The notes: a model not told the origin generated them from the sequence alone. Counted from the stretch's first letter, positions 33,568 to 46,399 are shown. The stretch: DNA of 64,000 nt from Gloeophyllum trabeum ATCC 11539 (GCF_000344685.1 NW_006920418.1:671620-735619), one strand, 5' to 3'. Program-made: numbers and translations.

Positions 33568-36500
33568 ATGAAGCTCGCCGTTCTCACTTCCGGGGGCGAC
33601 AGCGCCGGAATGAATGCGGTCGTCCGTGCGGTGGTGAAGGCGGGCATCCTGCAGTGAGTCTCGCACGAATAACAATACATTATCCCCTCTAAAGTTAGGA
33701 TATCAAGAGGCTGTGAGACATGGGTCGTGCGAGAAGGCTACGAAGGTTTGGTACGGGGCAATCAAGCCGATGAGCACCAAGATGCTATTCTACCTCCCCC
33801 TCCCCCGGAAGTCCGCGTCAAGGACGTTAATTTTCTGAAGAACCTGAGATTTGGGGACGGTGCATTACTGAAAGACGGAACTGGCGATCTTCCCTCCGGT
33901 CGAACGCTCAAGGGCCGTTATATCGTCCGCGTTGGTTGGGACGACGTCCGAGGATGGTTAACGGAGGTAAGTTAGGCGTGTTGTCTTCGGTTGACTGATC
34001 CGAGATGGGTCATGCAGGGAGGAACTCTCATTGGGACAGCGCGATGCAAGAGCTTCCGTACGCCTGAGGGACGGACTGCAGCTGCCTACAACATGATCAA
34101 GGAGGGTATCGATGCCCTCGTTGTCTGTGGAGGAGATGGGTCATTAACCGGCGCGGACGTGTTGCGATCGGAATGGCCAAAGATTGTAGGTACTCTGCGC
34201 GAACAAGGTACGCACGCCTTCTCTTACTCGGTCATATGTATCACCTCGACCTGATAACCAAAAGGCAAAATATCCGAGGAACAGTACAAGCTACATGGTC
34301 ACCTCAAGATCGTTGGACTGGTTGGCTCGATCGACAATGACATGTCCATGACAGACCTTACCATCGGCGCTCCTACCGCTCTACATCGAATTTGTGAAGC
34401 ACTAGACAACATCAACTCCACCGCCATTTCGCATTCTCGGGCCTTTGTGATCGAGGTGATGGGACGGCATTGTGGCTGGTTAGCTCTCCTTGCCGGGTTG
34501 AGGTAAGTGTACAGTTCCTAATCTCATTCGCGATTGTCTCAGCCAGGGGGGGCAGTTCCGGTGCAGACTTTATATTCATCCCAGAGTCTCCACCAGAGAC
34601 GAATCCTTGGGAAGATGAAATGTGCGCGAAGATCCAGCGGGTTAGCCACTGCCTATTGTCCATGCTTCAAGACTGTGTATCTGACACTCTTAACTCTAGC
34701 ATCGCCATATGGGGAAACGAAAGACAATCGTTATCGTCGCGGAGGGCGCTGTTGACAAGGAGTTGCAGCCAATACGCGCAGAATACGTGAAGGATGTCCT
34801 CTCCGAACGACTGGGACTGGACACTAGGGTGACGACGTTGGGACACACTCAACGAGGTGGCAAACCCTGTGCTCTGGACAGGATCTGGGTGAGTGTTCCT
34901 TGCCAAACGCGTACTGTAAGGATCATGCTAAGGTTGCTTCCCGGCTCCGTAGCCGACGCTGCAAGGCATAGAAGCCGTAAAAGCTCTCTTGGAAGCAACA
35001 CCCCAAACTCCTTCATACATGATTGGCATGTGCGAGAACAAAATCACTCGCATACCCTTGATGGAAGCCGTGGCTGCTGTAAGTCTGCCTATTCGAGGAT
35101 GAAAGGTTACTTCGCTTATTCCACCCTCAGACACAAGCCGTTGCTACCGCTCTTCAGCAGAAGGACTTCGCTAAGGCTATGTCGCTCCGTGACCCAGAAT
35201 TCGTCGACAGCTTGGAGGGCTTCTTCGCCACGTCCGGGTTGGATAAGGAAGGGCGATTACCCAAGGAGCAGGTGCGTATATGTGTTGTCCTCCTGGAGAA
35301 GGTTAATGACGCAGAATGACGGTACAGAGGATGCGTGTTGCCATCATGCAGTATGTTCTTCATTATGTCAACCCGCTTTGGGTACTCATCGCTCCAAAGT
35401 ATCGGTGCTCCAGCTGGCGGAATGAACGCGGCTACCCGAGCCATTACGCGGTATTGCTACCGCCAAGGTCACACGCCGATAGCCGTGCAGAACGGTTTCC
35501 TCGGGCTTCTCGACGATAGCGTGTATGAACTGTCCTGGCTCACCGTGGACAACTGGATGGCGCGTGGCGGTTCCGAGCTGGGTACGAACCGTACGTTGCC
35601 CGACGTCGATCTCGGCGCCGTAGCCGCGAAGTTCCAGCAGCACAGGATTGACGGCCTGATCATGATCGGAGGGTTCGAAGCTTTCACTTCGCTGCTAATC
35701 CTGGAACAAGGCAGGAAGCACTATCCGGCGTTTCATATCCCCATGACGCACCTTCCTGCCACTATCTCGAACAATGTTCCGGTTACTCAATTCAGCCTTG
35801 GTTGTGATACCAGTTTGAACGCGCTGCTGGAGGCGTGTGACTCTATCAAGCAGAGTGCTCAGGCGAGTAGGAACCGGGTATTTGTAGTGGAAACTCAGGG
35901 AGGGAAATGCGGTTTCTTAGCCACCTTGGGCGCTCTGGGGGTGAGTGCCGCCAGTGATTGTATACAGAATACGTTGTGATCTCGCTCTCGCAGTGTGGTG
36001 CGGTTATTGTCTATACTCCGGAGACAGGGATTTCGCTGGATATGCTTCGGAATGACGTCAAATTCTTGAAACGGCGATACGAGCTAGATGTCAAGGGGCA
36101 TAATGAGGGGCGTATCGTCATCAGGTATGGCGTGGTCGGGTTGATGTCGCTACTTGACCTGACTCGAGACATAGGAACGAGGCATCATCGCACATCTACA
36201 CCACGGATATGCTCACGAAAATGTTCAAGGAAGAAGGGGGGAAGTTATTCGATTCTAGGTCTGCGTCCCTTGGACACACTTTACAGGGCGGCATCCCCTC
36301 GCCCATGGACCGAGCTCGGGCTGTCCGGCTGTCTCTGAAGTGCATGGCATTCCTGGAGGAGCACCACGAGGTCTTACGGAAGCAGACAAAGAGACAAACA
36401 ACTCCCAACACCGCCGCTGTCATAACTATTCAGGGATCTGCGATCAAGTGGGTACCTGTGAACGACATGGTCGAGCACGCCGACATGAAGAATCGGACGG

Positions 36501-36571
36501 GTATACATGGATGGTGGCAAGACATAAGGGAGCTCGTGGATGCAATGGTTGCGAGACCGCAAATAGTGTAG
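33568..36571 (+). CDS. PFK1: ATP-dependent 6-phosphofructokinase (eukaryotic, two-domain)
   Basis: It phosphorylates fructose 6-phosphate in glycolysis in the cytosol. About twelve exons are joined by short introns. The N-terminal catalytic half has [46 protein letters not shown], the catalytic [26 protein letters not shown] and [16 protein letters not shown] linker with KEGRLPKEQ leads to the regulatory half: [51 protein letters not shown] and [19 protein letters not shown]. The tail carries [13 protein letters not shown]. All diagnostic PFK motifs are present and the splice frames close, so the gene appears intact. The C-terminal half keeps the fold but has the altered residues usual for the allosteric domain (SNNV in place of a catalytic D). 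Confidence 0.93.
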
Positions 36572-36865
36572 AGAATAGAAAGCATCTGAGTACTTAAACT
36601 ATTTGGTGTATTGCTATCGATAGAGACAAGGAGTGTCCTGCGCTTTGTACTATAGTTCTCGTAATGCACGCTAAACAAGGACCCACAACGCGGTGGGTGA
36701 CGCGGTGACGGCGAGCACGTGCCCTCGGTACACCGGAGCGGAGATTGAAAATGCATCGTGGCAGCGTCGGCGCGGACCGAAGGGCGGTTGACCGTTACGC
36801 CTGCGTTACTCAACGCGCTGATCTCGCGACGCCCCAGCCTGGCTTGGCCCGTGCCCTCCACCACC

Positions 36866-38302
36866 ATGCCCTCTCCTCAGCACCATCTTATTTACCCGAA
36901 AACAAACATCCCCCGTCCCCCGCTGCCCGTGCATCGCGCGAACTCGCAGTTGAAGCTCAGTGCGTCGTCGTTTCGTCGAAAGGGATGTTGGAGAACGATA
37001 CAGCTGACACGTCTGGGATTTCTCAGCTGAATCTTCGAAGTTGCCGGAAGTAAAGTTCCAGGAGCTGGAGAAGGAAGGGCAGAAGGTCATTGTGCGTAAT
37101 ATCGCGTCGTTTTGATGAAATGAAGATGGACTGATGTCTCTGCAGATCGGGAGACTGAAGATTCCAACTGTGCGCCTCCCACTTCACTTTTCACGATTGT
37201 CCCTGAGACGTAAACTCTGACATAGCCGAGTGGCCATGCCTTCATCCTACGACGATATGATACCGGCGCAGTCAGCCTGACCACCATGTTCCGCGCTGCG
37301 TTCCCCCTCGCCACTGACGAAGAGGAGAAGGCAGAGACGGCGTGGGTCAAGGCGAACTACGACGTGGGCACGCAGAAGGACGCTTACCGTGTTCGACTGG
37401 CAGGCACCTGGGTCGGCGTCGACGTCGCCTTGTCTGTGGCAGAGGCGTATAGCATTAGCCACATAATTCCTCTACTGGCTGCCGCAGAGCCTGAAGAGGG
37501 CAAACAGTATCGGCGATCCGGGAAGCCGACTACCCCCAAGCAGCAGCCTGCCCCGCCAGTCACTACAACCTTGCCCACGCCAGCTCCGTCTTTCGGCTCC
37601 CCCAACCCTACCAAACGCCGCAGGGAGGCTTCGCCTGCTCCTGTCGTAGAACTCAAACCGCCCCCTTCCCCGCCACCTTCAGCCAGCCCGGCGTTGCGCA
37701 GATCACCTCGCAAGCCGAGTCCTGCTGTTACGACTGCAAGCCCTGCCAAGAGCTCAGTTCTGAAGTCTACTGCTGCTACGACTACGACAGTCAAGGTCGG
37801 AAAGCCACCATCCAAGCCAGCGTCTAAGCGGCAGCAAGAGCCACTTACTCCTGCCGCTTCAGATGAAACTGTTGGCGAGGATGAGCTTCCTGATATCCAT
37901 GGGCCTGATATGAACGAGGACATCGCTGAGCAGAAAGAATTGATTGAGAGGTTGAAGAAGGAGCGCGATGAGGCAGAACAGGAGCGCGCCAGGGCTATCG
38001 AGGAGGCCGACGATTTGAAGCAAAAGGAGCTGGTGGGCAAAAAGCGCGAGCGAGAAGACAGCGAGGAGCAGCAGTACAAGTTTGAGTTCAAGGAGCCGGA
38101 GAATAAGGAGAGGGCTATAGCGACCAACAGGCGGGTTACGGGCTTCTACGAACGGATGCCACCCGAAAGAAAATCTGCTGCTTGGGGTGCAGTCGCATTT
38201 GCTGCTGGGCTGGGAGCGATGTAAGTTATATGATTGCCTCTCCAGCACATCATCTGACGCCGTTGCTTTAGGACCTTCTTGCCAAACCTTCTTGGATTCT
38301 GA
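36866..38302 (+). CDS. KilA-N/APSES-type inner nuclear membrane protein, BQT4-like
   Basis: Five exons (36866-36959, 37027-37091, 37146-37169, 37226-38220, 38272-38302) sum to 1209 bases, exactly 402 residues plus stop. The N-terminal KilA-N-like fold reads LPEVKFQELEKEGQKVIIGR, HAFILRRYDTGAVSLTTMFR, AETAWVKANYD and RLAGTWVGVDVALSVAEAY. A Pro/Ser/Thr/Ala-rich linker follows, then a charged coiled coil (ELIERLKKERDEAEQERARA). The C-terminus is a single TM segment (SAAWGAVAFAAGLGAMTFLP) ending LLGF. A KilA-N domain plus C-terminal tail anchor is the layout of fission yeast Bqt4, which ties telomeres to the inner nuclear envelope. The tail is created only by the last 31-base exon. Function here is by analogy. 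Confidence 0.78.
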
Positions 38303-38722
38303 TTGCACTCTGATCGGTGTGTGCTAGTGTGTTCCACCAAGTCACGATCCGGCCGTCAATCGTAAGGCTATGACTCGTCGAGCCGGTTCCCTGTACTATT
38401 CCTTCTTCCTTTCCCTTCTCTGCGACACATTCTCGGTTGCCAAAGACGTACATTCCTCAAGTTTACCGTAAGTTGTCTGTAGTCTTCGGCTTGTGACCGT
38501 AATTGTTTGTCGTCATCGTCTTCCATACTCCCCTTGTCCTGGTTAAATTGTTGCATGCTTCTAGTACGGATGTACCTATGTATTGTGCCTTTTTATTTTA
38601 TTCAGTTTCTGTAGAGGCTTCTTGTATTGGCAATGGGACTAGCGCCATGAATTTAATGAGCAAAAGCCAAGATAGACCGCAGCAAGCTCGCGAATCCTGC
38701 GGGTCAGTCTTTCATTCCATGG
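38303..38722. other. Convergent 3' region
   Basis: About 420 bases between the ends of the BQT4-like gene and the paraoxonase-like gene. AT-rich stretches and the two facing 3' UTRs; no gene or repeat recognised. Confidence 0.4.
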
Positions 38723-40093
38723 TCAAGGTCTACAGACTAGAACGCCTTCAGTGTACAAACCCGTCACGTACAATGTGCCTGCCTGGCTATCCCGTAGAGC
38801 TGTGCAGGAGTTCGGGAAGCCATTGACACCTCCATCGCTTTGATATAAAGTCTCCACAGTATGGCTGCGCGCGGGAGGAACTTTAGCAGACGCCGGCAAG
38901 GGAGCCTGCATGTCAAACTCTGGGGAAGGTGTGTGCAGCACCAGGTGCGCCCCGGTCTCAGGGTGCTTGTGGTACAGGCTGCGCGGCTTAACGGCGACAA
39001 CCCAGCTCGGTGCGGCTGCGTCGGTCTTGTTCTTTGAGACCGCGATGAGCGATGGGAAGTGGGGATGGCCCGCGACTATCAGCGTTCCCTCGTCGTCGAA
39101 CATAATGTTGTCGGCGGCGAAGGGCAGTGGCACTTTACTCTGCAGGCGAAGGGCGTTTGTGAGCGACTCCCGCGCGTAGAACCGGACTTCTGCCATCGAG
39201 CTCGAGGCTACCGCTAGTTGCTGTCCGTCGTGGGATAACGCTACACCGTTCGGGAAGGGTATTCCTATCGCAGAGAAAGTATGCTGGGTTGACACTGATC
39301 CTGGGTCGGGGCTGTCAACAGAGACATGGGAAACCCAGCCAAGCGGCAGTCCAAAGACCGACTCGGTCATGGGCAGAATTTCTCCCAGCAAGCTCGGGAC
39401 TCGTCTGGTCATCAGATGGTCATTGCTGACGTAGAACGAGGTGGGCGACGTGAGGGCTACGGAGTTGGGCGAGACGAAGTATTTTGATGTCAGCGTACGC
39501 ACCCAGGTTGCCCGCGACGGGTGGGACGGCGACATGTAGAACTGCTCGATAGTGGTGTTGTGCCGTGCGTGGTTGACTACGAAGAGATTCGAGGCGTTCC
39601 CCGCGTATGAAGGCCATATCTCCAGGCCCAGCGGGTGAAAGTCGTGGCCCTCGGGGTAGCCAGTGAATGAAACCTTTTGCAGGCTGTCTGATTTCGGGTC
39701 ATATACCCAGAGCGCACCACGAGGGTTCGGGTCCCGTAGAGGACCCATCACGGTGTTCCATGCCTTGCGATTTGGGTCACAAGAAAGCAAGAGTAGCCTC
39801 TCCTGCAGCACGCCACCCTTATCCTTGTGGTCCCAAAACGTCGCATCCTCGCAGTATTTCAGCTGCGCTTCCTGCGGGTCGTCTTTCAGGACGCGGCATT
39901 TGCTCTTGGGGTCCCCGCCGCCGTAGTAGGCTTCGGGAAGAGACGGCTTGGTGAGGAAGACGTTCTTTGCCACAAGCCCGTTCCGCCACGCGACGAAACC
40001 CTGAAATACGCGTTCTGTCAGGCGCGTGCAAACGCTGGATTGTTCGCGTGTAGTCTTACCACTAGGGCTGCGAAGAAAATGAGAGAGTTCTTC
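38723..40093 (-). CDS. Paraoxonase/arylesterase-like calcium-dependent beta-propeller
   Basis: Two exons (40058-40093 and 38723-40000) sum to 1314 bases, exactly 437 residues plus stop. A short hydrophobic leader (MKNSLIFFAALVGFVAW) looks like a signal anchor. The body follows the PON/SGL six-bladed propeller pattern: CEDATFWD near the start, EGHDFHPLGLEIWPS, LFVVNHARHNTTIEQFYM, VSPNSVALTSPTSFYVSNDH, FPNGVALSHDGQQLAVASSS, PFAADNIMFDDEGTLIVAGH, and a final blade with TALRDSQAGTLYVTGLYTEG. The Ca2+-binding N/D residues within SNDH and ADNI are present. The likely activity is hydrolysis of lactones or aryl esters; the natural substrate is unknown. The protein probably faces the ER lumen or cell exterior. 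Confidence 0.82.
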   Translation of the reverse strand, partial: EELSHFLRSPSGKTTREQSSVCTRLTERVFQGFVAWRNGLVAKNVFLTKPSLPEAYYGGGDPKSKCRVLKDDPQEAQLKYCEDATFWDHKDKGGVLQERLLLLSCDPNRKAWNTVMGPLRDPNPRGALWVYDPKSDSLQKVSFTGYPEGHDFHPLGLEIWPSYAGNASNLFVVNHARHNTTIEQFYMSPSHPSRATWVRTLTSKYFVSPNSVALTSPTSFYVSNDHLMTRRVPSLLGEILPMTESVFGLPLGWVSHVSVDSPDPGSVSTQHTFSAIGIPFPNGVALSHDGQQLAVASSSMAEVRFYARESLTNALRLQSKVPLPFAADNIMFDDEGTLIVAGHPHFPSLIAVSKNKTDAAAPSWVVAVKPRSLYHKHPETGAHLVLHTPSPEFDMQAPLPASAKVPPARSHTVETLYQSDGGVNGFPNSCTALRDSQAGTLYVTGLYTEGVLVCRP

Positions 40094-41469
40094 ATGGTTG
40101 TAACATTGACGGGTGTGCACTCCCAGGACGAATTCGAGTTACGCCATGGCAGCGCTCGGGCTCGGGTATGGCTTCATTTACATGTCTTCTGACGGCTCGC
40201 ACGATAAACACAGTGTGGCTACAGGATCGCCGTTTCGGCTTCGCACAGTCTCGACTCTTAACAGCTTCAACAGTGTTCGATTAATCAGCACTAGTACTCT
40301 ATCACAGCTACTCTGTTCGTCCGTAAGATCCGAGTCCGTTCGCAAGTCGCGTTTGGTATCGGAATAGCTTGGATATTTTCACCAGGCAAGTATCAGACCG
40401 AAAGCAGTGAGTCCTTCATAGGTGAGTGCGAAGTTAATGAATCTTAACGTATTGTTGTGAACAATGCACATTGTAGATATAGTATGTTATATGTCCAAAG
40501 GGCCGCCTCCTGAGCTGCCGCTGGTACTCTGATGTCCCTTTTTGCAGGGCCATGATTTACTATCTGCCCACCTGATTCCTGGATCCTGGTGCTTCCATGC
40601 TAATCCTCGTTGACGAACTTGCCACCACTCGATGGTAGAATCCAACAGGTACTTAAAGTTATACGTCGTGGCCCGGCCGGCACATACTCAGCGTATTCTT
40701 CATCGACACTCAAAGGTTCACAACGCTTGGGACAAGCAACTCTCGTATATCAACCGATCAACATACGGATGTACATGTGCTGACACCCAATCATGTCCGT
40801 GTTACGAGCATTCCGTGCCCCATATTCAGTTGTCCCGGTCGAGAACACTTCTGGACGCGGCTGTGTTTGACGCTGTGAGCAAACTCATCTTTGTGGCAAT
40901 GGCTATACAGGAGGTGCTTCAGATCTATTGCGGTCCCGCCTTTAATGTGCCGATTGCGTTGTCAGGCTGCCCTTTGGGGTCTATCAGGAGGTGTTCCGCT
41001 GTCCCGAATCGAGAGTGCTTCTCGTGTTCGTACCTGCCCAAGGACCACTCCACTCTCTTCACGCTCCATATAAACGATTCGACGAGAACTGCACACTGTT
41101 TGCCAATCGACCACCTGTATCACCTCGATGCTCCCAAGACGGTCCGATGTTGTGACACTTTCCCTGCGAAACGTGCCGGTGCCCGCTGACACCGGAATCG
41201 CTGCTGCAAGGTGCAATGCAGATTCTCACCGGAGTCTCTAAGAATAGACAGGCCGTCCAAAGACCTGGCAGTCTATGAGCCCAACATCATTGCACCGCTC
41301 TGAAGGGATCGAAATGTAGCTCAATGCATCAAGATCAATCATGGCTCGAAGCCGTGCCAGGTGACTGAACTCTGGTCCATAGGTATATATACGAACGGAG
41401 GATGTATTCAATATCGGTATCCGACTCTACAGGTCTCCTCTAGGTCGATTGTGCCCGGAACTGCTTACC
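40094..41469. other. Intergenic, 1.4 kb
   Basis: No supported gene. A 185-residue plus ORF (40632-41189) is rich in Cys, His and Ser with no known motif and no splice partners, so it is not annotated. Holds the promoters of the paraoxonase-like gene and of the first DUF6534 gene. Confidence 0.35.
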
Positions 41470-43637
41470 ATGTCTGGACCGTTGGACCTCACCAATACCT
41501 ATGGTATGCCTTCTGTGCTGATGGGACATGACAATAGTCCGACTGTACTCAACCTCAGGCGCTGCTACCATGGGAGCCATGGCCACCCTCATGTAAGTGT
41601 CTTCATCGTCCTCTTGTAGAAGCCTTCCCAGTGATACCGTCCCTTAGTCTCTACGGCATCACCGTGCTTCAGGTGGGTTCGCGGGTCGTCCATAATGCAG
41701 ACACCCTTGCTAATGTTCATATCCATATAGACCTATTTCTACTTCCTGCAGTATCCAAAAGACAGCCCGGCTTTCAAGTTACTCGTGAGTGGTTGCTCTT
41801 GCCCTTTTCACGACATCTGACGCAAAGCCACAATAGGTGGCATCTCTATGGTCTGCTCGATTTAATGGCCACCCACAACCGACTCACAGGTATCATATAG
41901 CTTGCTCGACAGTCTGCACATTGTCCTCGGTATGAAGACCTAGTGGCTTCTGCCCCCAGAATTCTGTGCTGACACCTCTGCAGTCTGTCACGTCATATAT
42001 CACTATCTTGTAAGATCCATGTGTGGCTTTCCCCGGAGTAGTTGTTCACGTTGATTCCTATGTAGGTGACAAACTATTTCAATCCCATCGCATTATTGTC
42101 AGGTGTCTGGTGAGCATGAGTATCATATGTAGAAAGGCGTCTCTAACTGAGACGTTCACGCAGGTCTCTATATGTGCGTAATTATTGGTACATCTGCGAC
42201 AGCAAAAACTCAGAGTCGTGGCTAGGCCTCAGTCGCTGCAAACGTGAGCACTAGGATATAAAAAGTGCTAATACGACGCCGCTTATCGCATTACATTCAG
42301 GTGGTCATTGCATGCGCAGTTCAAATGTGCGTTCTCAGCGACTCCGTCTACTGTCGGTTTCTCACCATGCCTCTGATAGCTTCTTCACCATGCGTATTTA
42401 TCACTGTAACTGTCGGTCATACCTATTCTACACGCAGCACTTACTGGTTTAATTACAGTGAGTGGCCCCCGCACGAAGCACTGGTTGACAACATTAGTGG
42501 TGAGTCGCCAGAACACCTCTCAAGCGTTCTGAAGCGTCCTTACGCAGGCACCCACCACAGACCATTTTCGTCATTCTGCACTTCTGTGAGAAGGTTCCAC
42601 TGTGATCCAATGGGACGGAGCTCATAACTACTTTCTGAGTGTAGGTTTCGGGGTCGGTGAGTAGCCTGGCTCACCTTCGGCCTACTCTCGGATTGACGTA
42701 TCTCGATTGCAGATACTGTCGTAAAGTTGTAAGAGCAACACAGCTTCCAGTGATGTTAATCCGACCGACCATCTGTTACAGTGCAGTGCAACCGGACCTT
42801 GCTGCGATTTCTCAGATAGGCGTAAGAGTTATCAGTCTTCTTTAACAAGCAGCACCTTGACGTACACATATTTTCCAGTTGAAGACTGTATTGCCCTTCA
42901 GCATATTCGCGGTGATGTCGGATATCCTAGTGGCTGCTTCTCTCTGCGCATTGTTATGGAATAGTAGGAGTGAACTTAGATCGTAAGGTTTCGCTCCCTG
43001 TTTTGATATCCGCTCACCCGTGCGTCGACAGCACGAATATGATCATCAACCGCCTGATGCTTTGGGCTGTTAACCGCTGCTTGCTGACCGCGTACGTTCG
43101 GAATAGTCAATTTTTTTGGTTATCCTGATAGATGGGGCATTTTAGAGCTGTCGCAGTTGCGGAGACAATTGTGGTGAGCTCCTCATTTGTGCTGATTATC
43201 TCTAGCATCATTCATCACCCACGCCCGCGCTTAGTTCTGTGTCACGCCGTCGCAACTTTGGTTTATTTCCATTGATTTCGTCATAGGCAAATGTGAGGCG
43301 CCTCTGGTATGACCAAGCGAAAGTTGATAGCCTTTCCTAGTGTATTGCAACTCACTTTTAGCGACTCTGAACAGCCGGGATTCCATCAGAACAACAGGTA
43401 AGCCGAGAATCGCTTCAGTTGATGGATTTGAACCTCTGACTGTCGGATCTAGGTCAAAATAATATTCATGGCATAGACGTCGATAGTAAAAACGTCGTGC
43501 AAGTGGGTACCCTGTATCATGATCCCTATACCTGTCTCGATACTTACGCGACCTCCGCCTTCAGCTGTCTTCCTTCCCTGCTACGAGTATCGCACCTTCA
43601 GGAGCTAGGTCTGATAATGAGAGTGCGACTATCGTAA
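41470..43637 (+). CDS. DUF6534-type multi-spanning membrane protein, tandem copy 1
   Basis: Many small exons starting at 41470 (MSGPLDLTNTYG) give the typical basidiomycete layout: AATMGAMATL, LYGITVLQ, TYFYFLQYPKDSPAFKLL, LLDSLHIVL, CHVIYHYL and VTNYFNPIALLSG. Later exons carry the DUF6534 domain itself: PFSIFAVMSDILVAASLCAL, TNMIINRLMLWAVNRCLLTA, AVAVAETIV, QLWFISIDFVIGK and VYCNSLLATLNSRDSIR. The last helix and the NSLLATLNSR signature close the domain. A short C-terminal tail ends at TAA 43635-43637. Seven TM segments are expected. Some middle exons (about 42270-42840) could not be placed with certainty. The family is lineage-specific and of unknown function. Confidence 0.65.
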
Positions 43638-43839
43638 GCGTTTGCCACTTTGTATGTGCGGTGATCTGGCTCACCTCCGACGTAGCCCGCCCTCCATCAA
43701 GGCAAAGTCGATGTTTCTTACTTGCCTTGAGCCCTGAACACCAATAAAAGGCAGAGAGAATCAATGTTGTATTCAGTCTGTGTAGCTTGTAGGAAAGAAT
43801 AACATATTTATACCGCTTGTCTATGTACTACAGTTCATT

Positions 43840-43890
43840 AGCGGCAGATTGGAGAGGCACAGCCACTTGTACCGAATCAAATCTGCCGCT
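43840..43890. repeat. Short inverted repeat between DUF6534 genes
   Basis: GCGGCAGATT (from 43841) is followed about 30 bases later by AATCTGCCGC, giving a 10-bp stem. It lies in the spacer between the tandem genes. It could form a transcript hairpin after the first gene; no function shown. Confidence 0.35.
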
Positions 43891-44070
43891 GCTGTGGCGC
43901 TGTCATTCGGCTGATGCTCAGAAGCTGATGGGAACTTGAAGCAGCAAGAATTTGAAGAAGGGTGTTCGTCTTCCGAATTCTCCTGGCTTCTTCATTTACA
44001 ACGGTCTGCGGCGGACAGCGGCCATAGAAGTCTCAAGAACGCTTTGGATCCCCCGCCCCTCCCGAAGAAC

Positions 44071-46399
44071 ATGGATCTCGACTTGGGACCCACATTCGGT
44101 GAGTAGATTGTGAGATGCATCAGGCGCAACACGAGAGACGAGAGCACTCCCAGGGGCGGCATATGTAGGATCAATGGCAGCACTTATGTGAGTCTATTAC
44201 GCTTGGATGAAGGCCTCGCAATTCCGGACTAATATACCTCGGACCAGACTCTATGGGATTACGACGCTCCAGGTATAGATTTGATTGGGCTTAGATTGGT
44301 GGGGGGATCAGACATTGAACAATGCTGGCTAGGCCTATTTTTATTTTCTAAGTTATCCCAGAGACGGTGGTGGCACGAAACTCCTCGTGAGTCCACTTGG
44401 TTGGAAGGATCAGACAAGAGTGTGCACTGAATCGTAATGCAGGTAACATCGCTATGGTATGCTAATCCCTGCGTCCATGTCGTCCTCAAGATTACGGACC
44501 TTATATTATATAGGGCGCTGGACACGCTACACGTTATCCTCAGTAAGCACCACATGTCCCTCGTGCAGGTATAGTGAGTTCAGACGACACCAGTTTCTCA
44601 TGCAATGTACCATTATCTCGTACGTATGACCGGCGGGCGCTTATGTGATAAGCTCAGCGCTCACAAGCTTACGCTCCCATGTTTAGATCACCAATTATGC
44701 GAACCCACTGGCTCTCCAGAACGGCACATGGTGAGTGTATCCGTGCTGTCTGGGACATCTTTTGCTGAAACTGCTAGGTCATTATATGTTCGTGTTCAAC
44801 TTTCCGTGATCGCCTGTCAAAGCGTACTCACTTCCACAAGACATCAGTTGGCCTTAATGTAAGTCACAGCCGATACCATCAGATACACCGCTAGTCGATA
44901 TCGCCACCCGGTTCTATCTTCTTACCCTCGATAGTGTGCTGATGCAGGGGCTATCTAGGTACTAATAGCAGTCGTTGTCCAAAGGTGGGCACTCATCGCA
45001 CCGTGCGGGTATTGTGGTCTTTGACAATCACCCATATTTCAGCTTCTTCACGAAGCGCATATACGACTGTGCGTTTAGAAATTCAGTGGCGGGAGATATC
45101 CAAAGCTGATCTTGTTCAGTGAGCAGGTCACGAGGGCCTAGGTTGCAAAGGAGTCTGACAACCATAACGGTAAGTCTTATGATCCCTTGGGGAATTGAAG
45201 AATGACAGGGTTCACGACGCGCCTTCAAGGCATTCTTAGTGGCAGGACATTTTGGTAGGTCCTTGCGACTGCGAAGCGGTGCAGTACTCATTCGCGAAAC
45301 AGCTTTTGGCATAGGTAACGCTTGCACGCACTCTGGACCCGCGAAGGTTCTGACTTCGTAAATCAATGTGCAGAAACAGTGGCAGAGTTGTACGTTCGCT
45401 CAGAACGTTTTGCATACCCCACAGAAGCTAAACCACCGTCAGATTTATCAAGAAAAAGCTAAGCCGGATATCTGAGATCACAGTAAGTGCTGGCATTGCC
45501 AGGAAAGATAGTCGTTTTAATGAATGCGGCCCGTACTCAGCTTAACAGCGCTCTGCCCTTCGCCCTGCTTGCTGTTTTATCCGATATCCTCGTCGCGGGC
45601 GCGTTATGCGGGCTGCTGTGGCACGAACGGTCCCAATTTCGAGAGTGAGTCGTAAGCGTTGAGCAGTGAACCGTGTACACAGCTCAGCCCGGCATATAGT
45701 ACGAATGAACTGATCAACCAGCTCATCAAATGGGCTATAAACCGCTGCTTGCTTACCTGGTATGTACATTGTTGCAAGCCGAGCACAATAGGTCACCGTG
45801 ATATTTAGTATCCTTGCCATCGTGGAGATTGTTGTCGTAAGTGGCTCTCGCACCACAGGTGACCTAGGTGTTGGCTGATATCGCCGGGCCCAGTTCGCGG
45901 TGAATCCCAAAGATTTCTGGTTTCTGGCCATAGACTTTGTCATAGGGAAACGTTAGTGCTGTCGTCGGGCTTAGAATCGCAGCTCATAACTGTTCCGCAG
46001 TATATGCCAACTCACTACTCGCGACTCTGAACAGCCGCAAGTCCTTGAAGGGCAAGGCGCACGATCTGGAACTAGACGCTACCACTGCCACCACTGTCAG
46101 CTTCAGGATGGCGCCCACACTGCAGACCGTGGACACGGAAGACGCTTCAAGATCACAAAACCTCGTAAGGGTAAGCACAGCGTGAGCCGTTTTAACGTGG
46201 ATAAGTCTGGAGGACCTTGTTCCCCTGGAAGATCCCGCAGACCGAAGCTTCCTCTTCGGAATGCGCAAGAACAGATACGGATGACGTGGACCGCCTGGAC
46301 TCCGTATGTTGCATTCGTCGAGGTCTATACAACCTGTTCAACTCATGCATCAATGTGCAGGCCACGCCTTTCAAATACCGAGAGCCGTCATTGCCCTGA
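44071..46399 (+). CDS. DUF6534-type multi-spanning membrane protein, tandem copy 2
   Basis: Same exon order as the upstream copy: MDLDLGPTFG, AAYVGSMAAL, LYGITTLQ, AYFYFLSYPRDGGGTKLL, ALDTLHVIL, ISHAMYHYL, ITNYANPLALQNGTW, FFTKRIYDCAFRN. The DUF6534 half reads LPFALLAVLSDILVAGALCG, TNELINQLIKWAINRCLLTW, ILAIVEIVV, PKDFWFLAIDFVIGK and YANSLLATLNSRKSLKGK. A cytosolic tail follows (DLELDATTATTVSFRMAP, PQTEASSSECARTDTDDVD) ending at 46399. Similarity to copy 1 is clear in every exon but many residues differ, so the tandem duplication is old. Some internal exons around 45000-45500 are uncertain. Confidence 0.68.

Noticed and set aside
37384..38127. 247-residue minus-strand ORF
   Set aside because: Antisense to the large exon of the BQT4-like gene, whose plus-strand exons close in frame.
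40632..41189. 185-residue ORF upstream of the DUF6534 pair
   Set aside because: No domain, no hydrophobic pattern, no splice junctions or paralogue; left unannotated.
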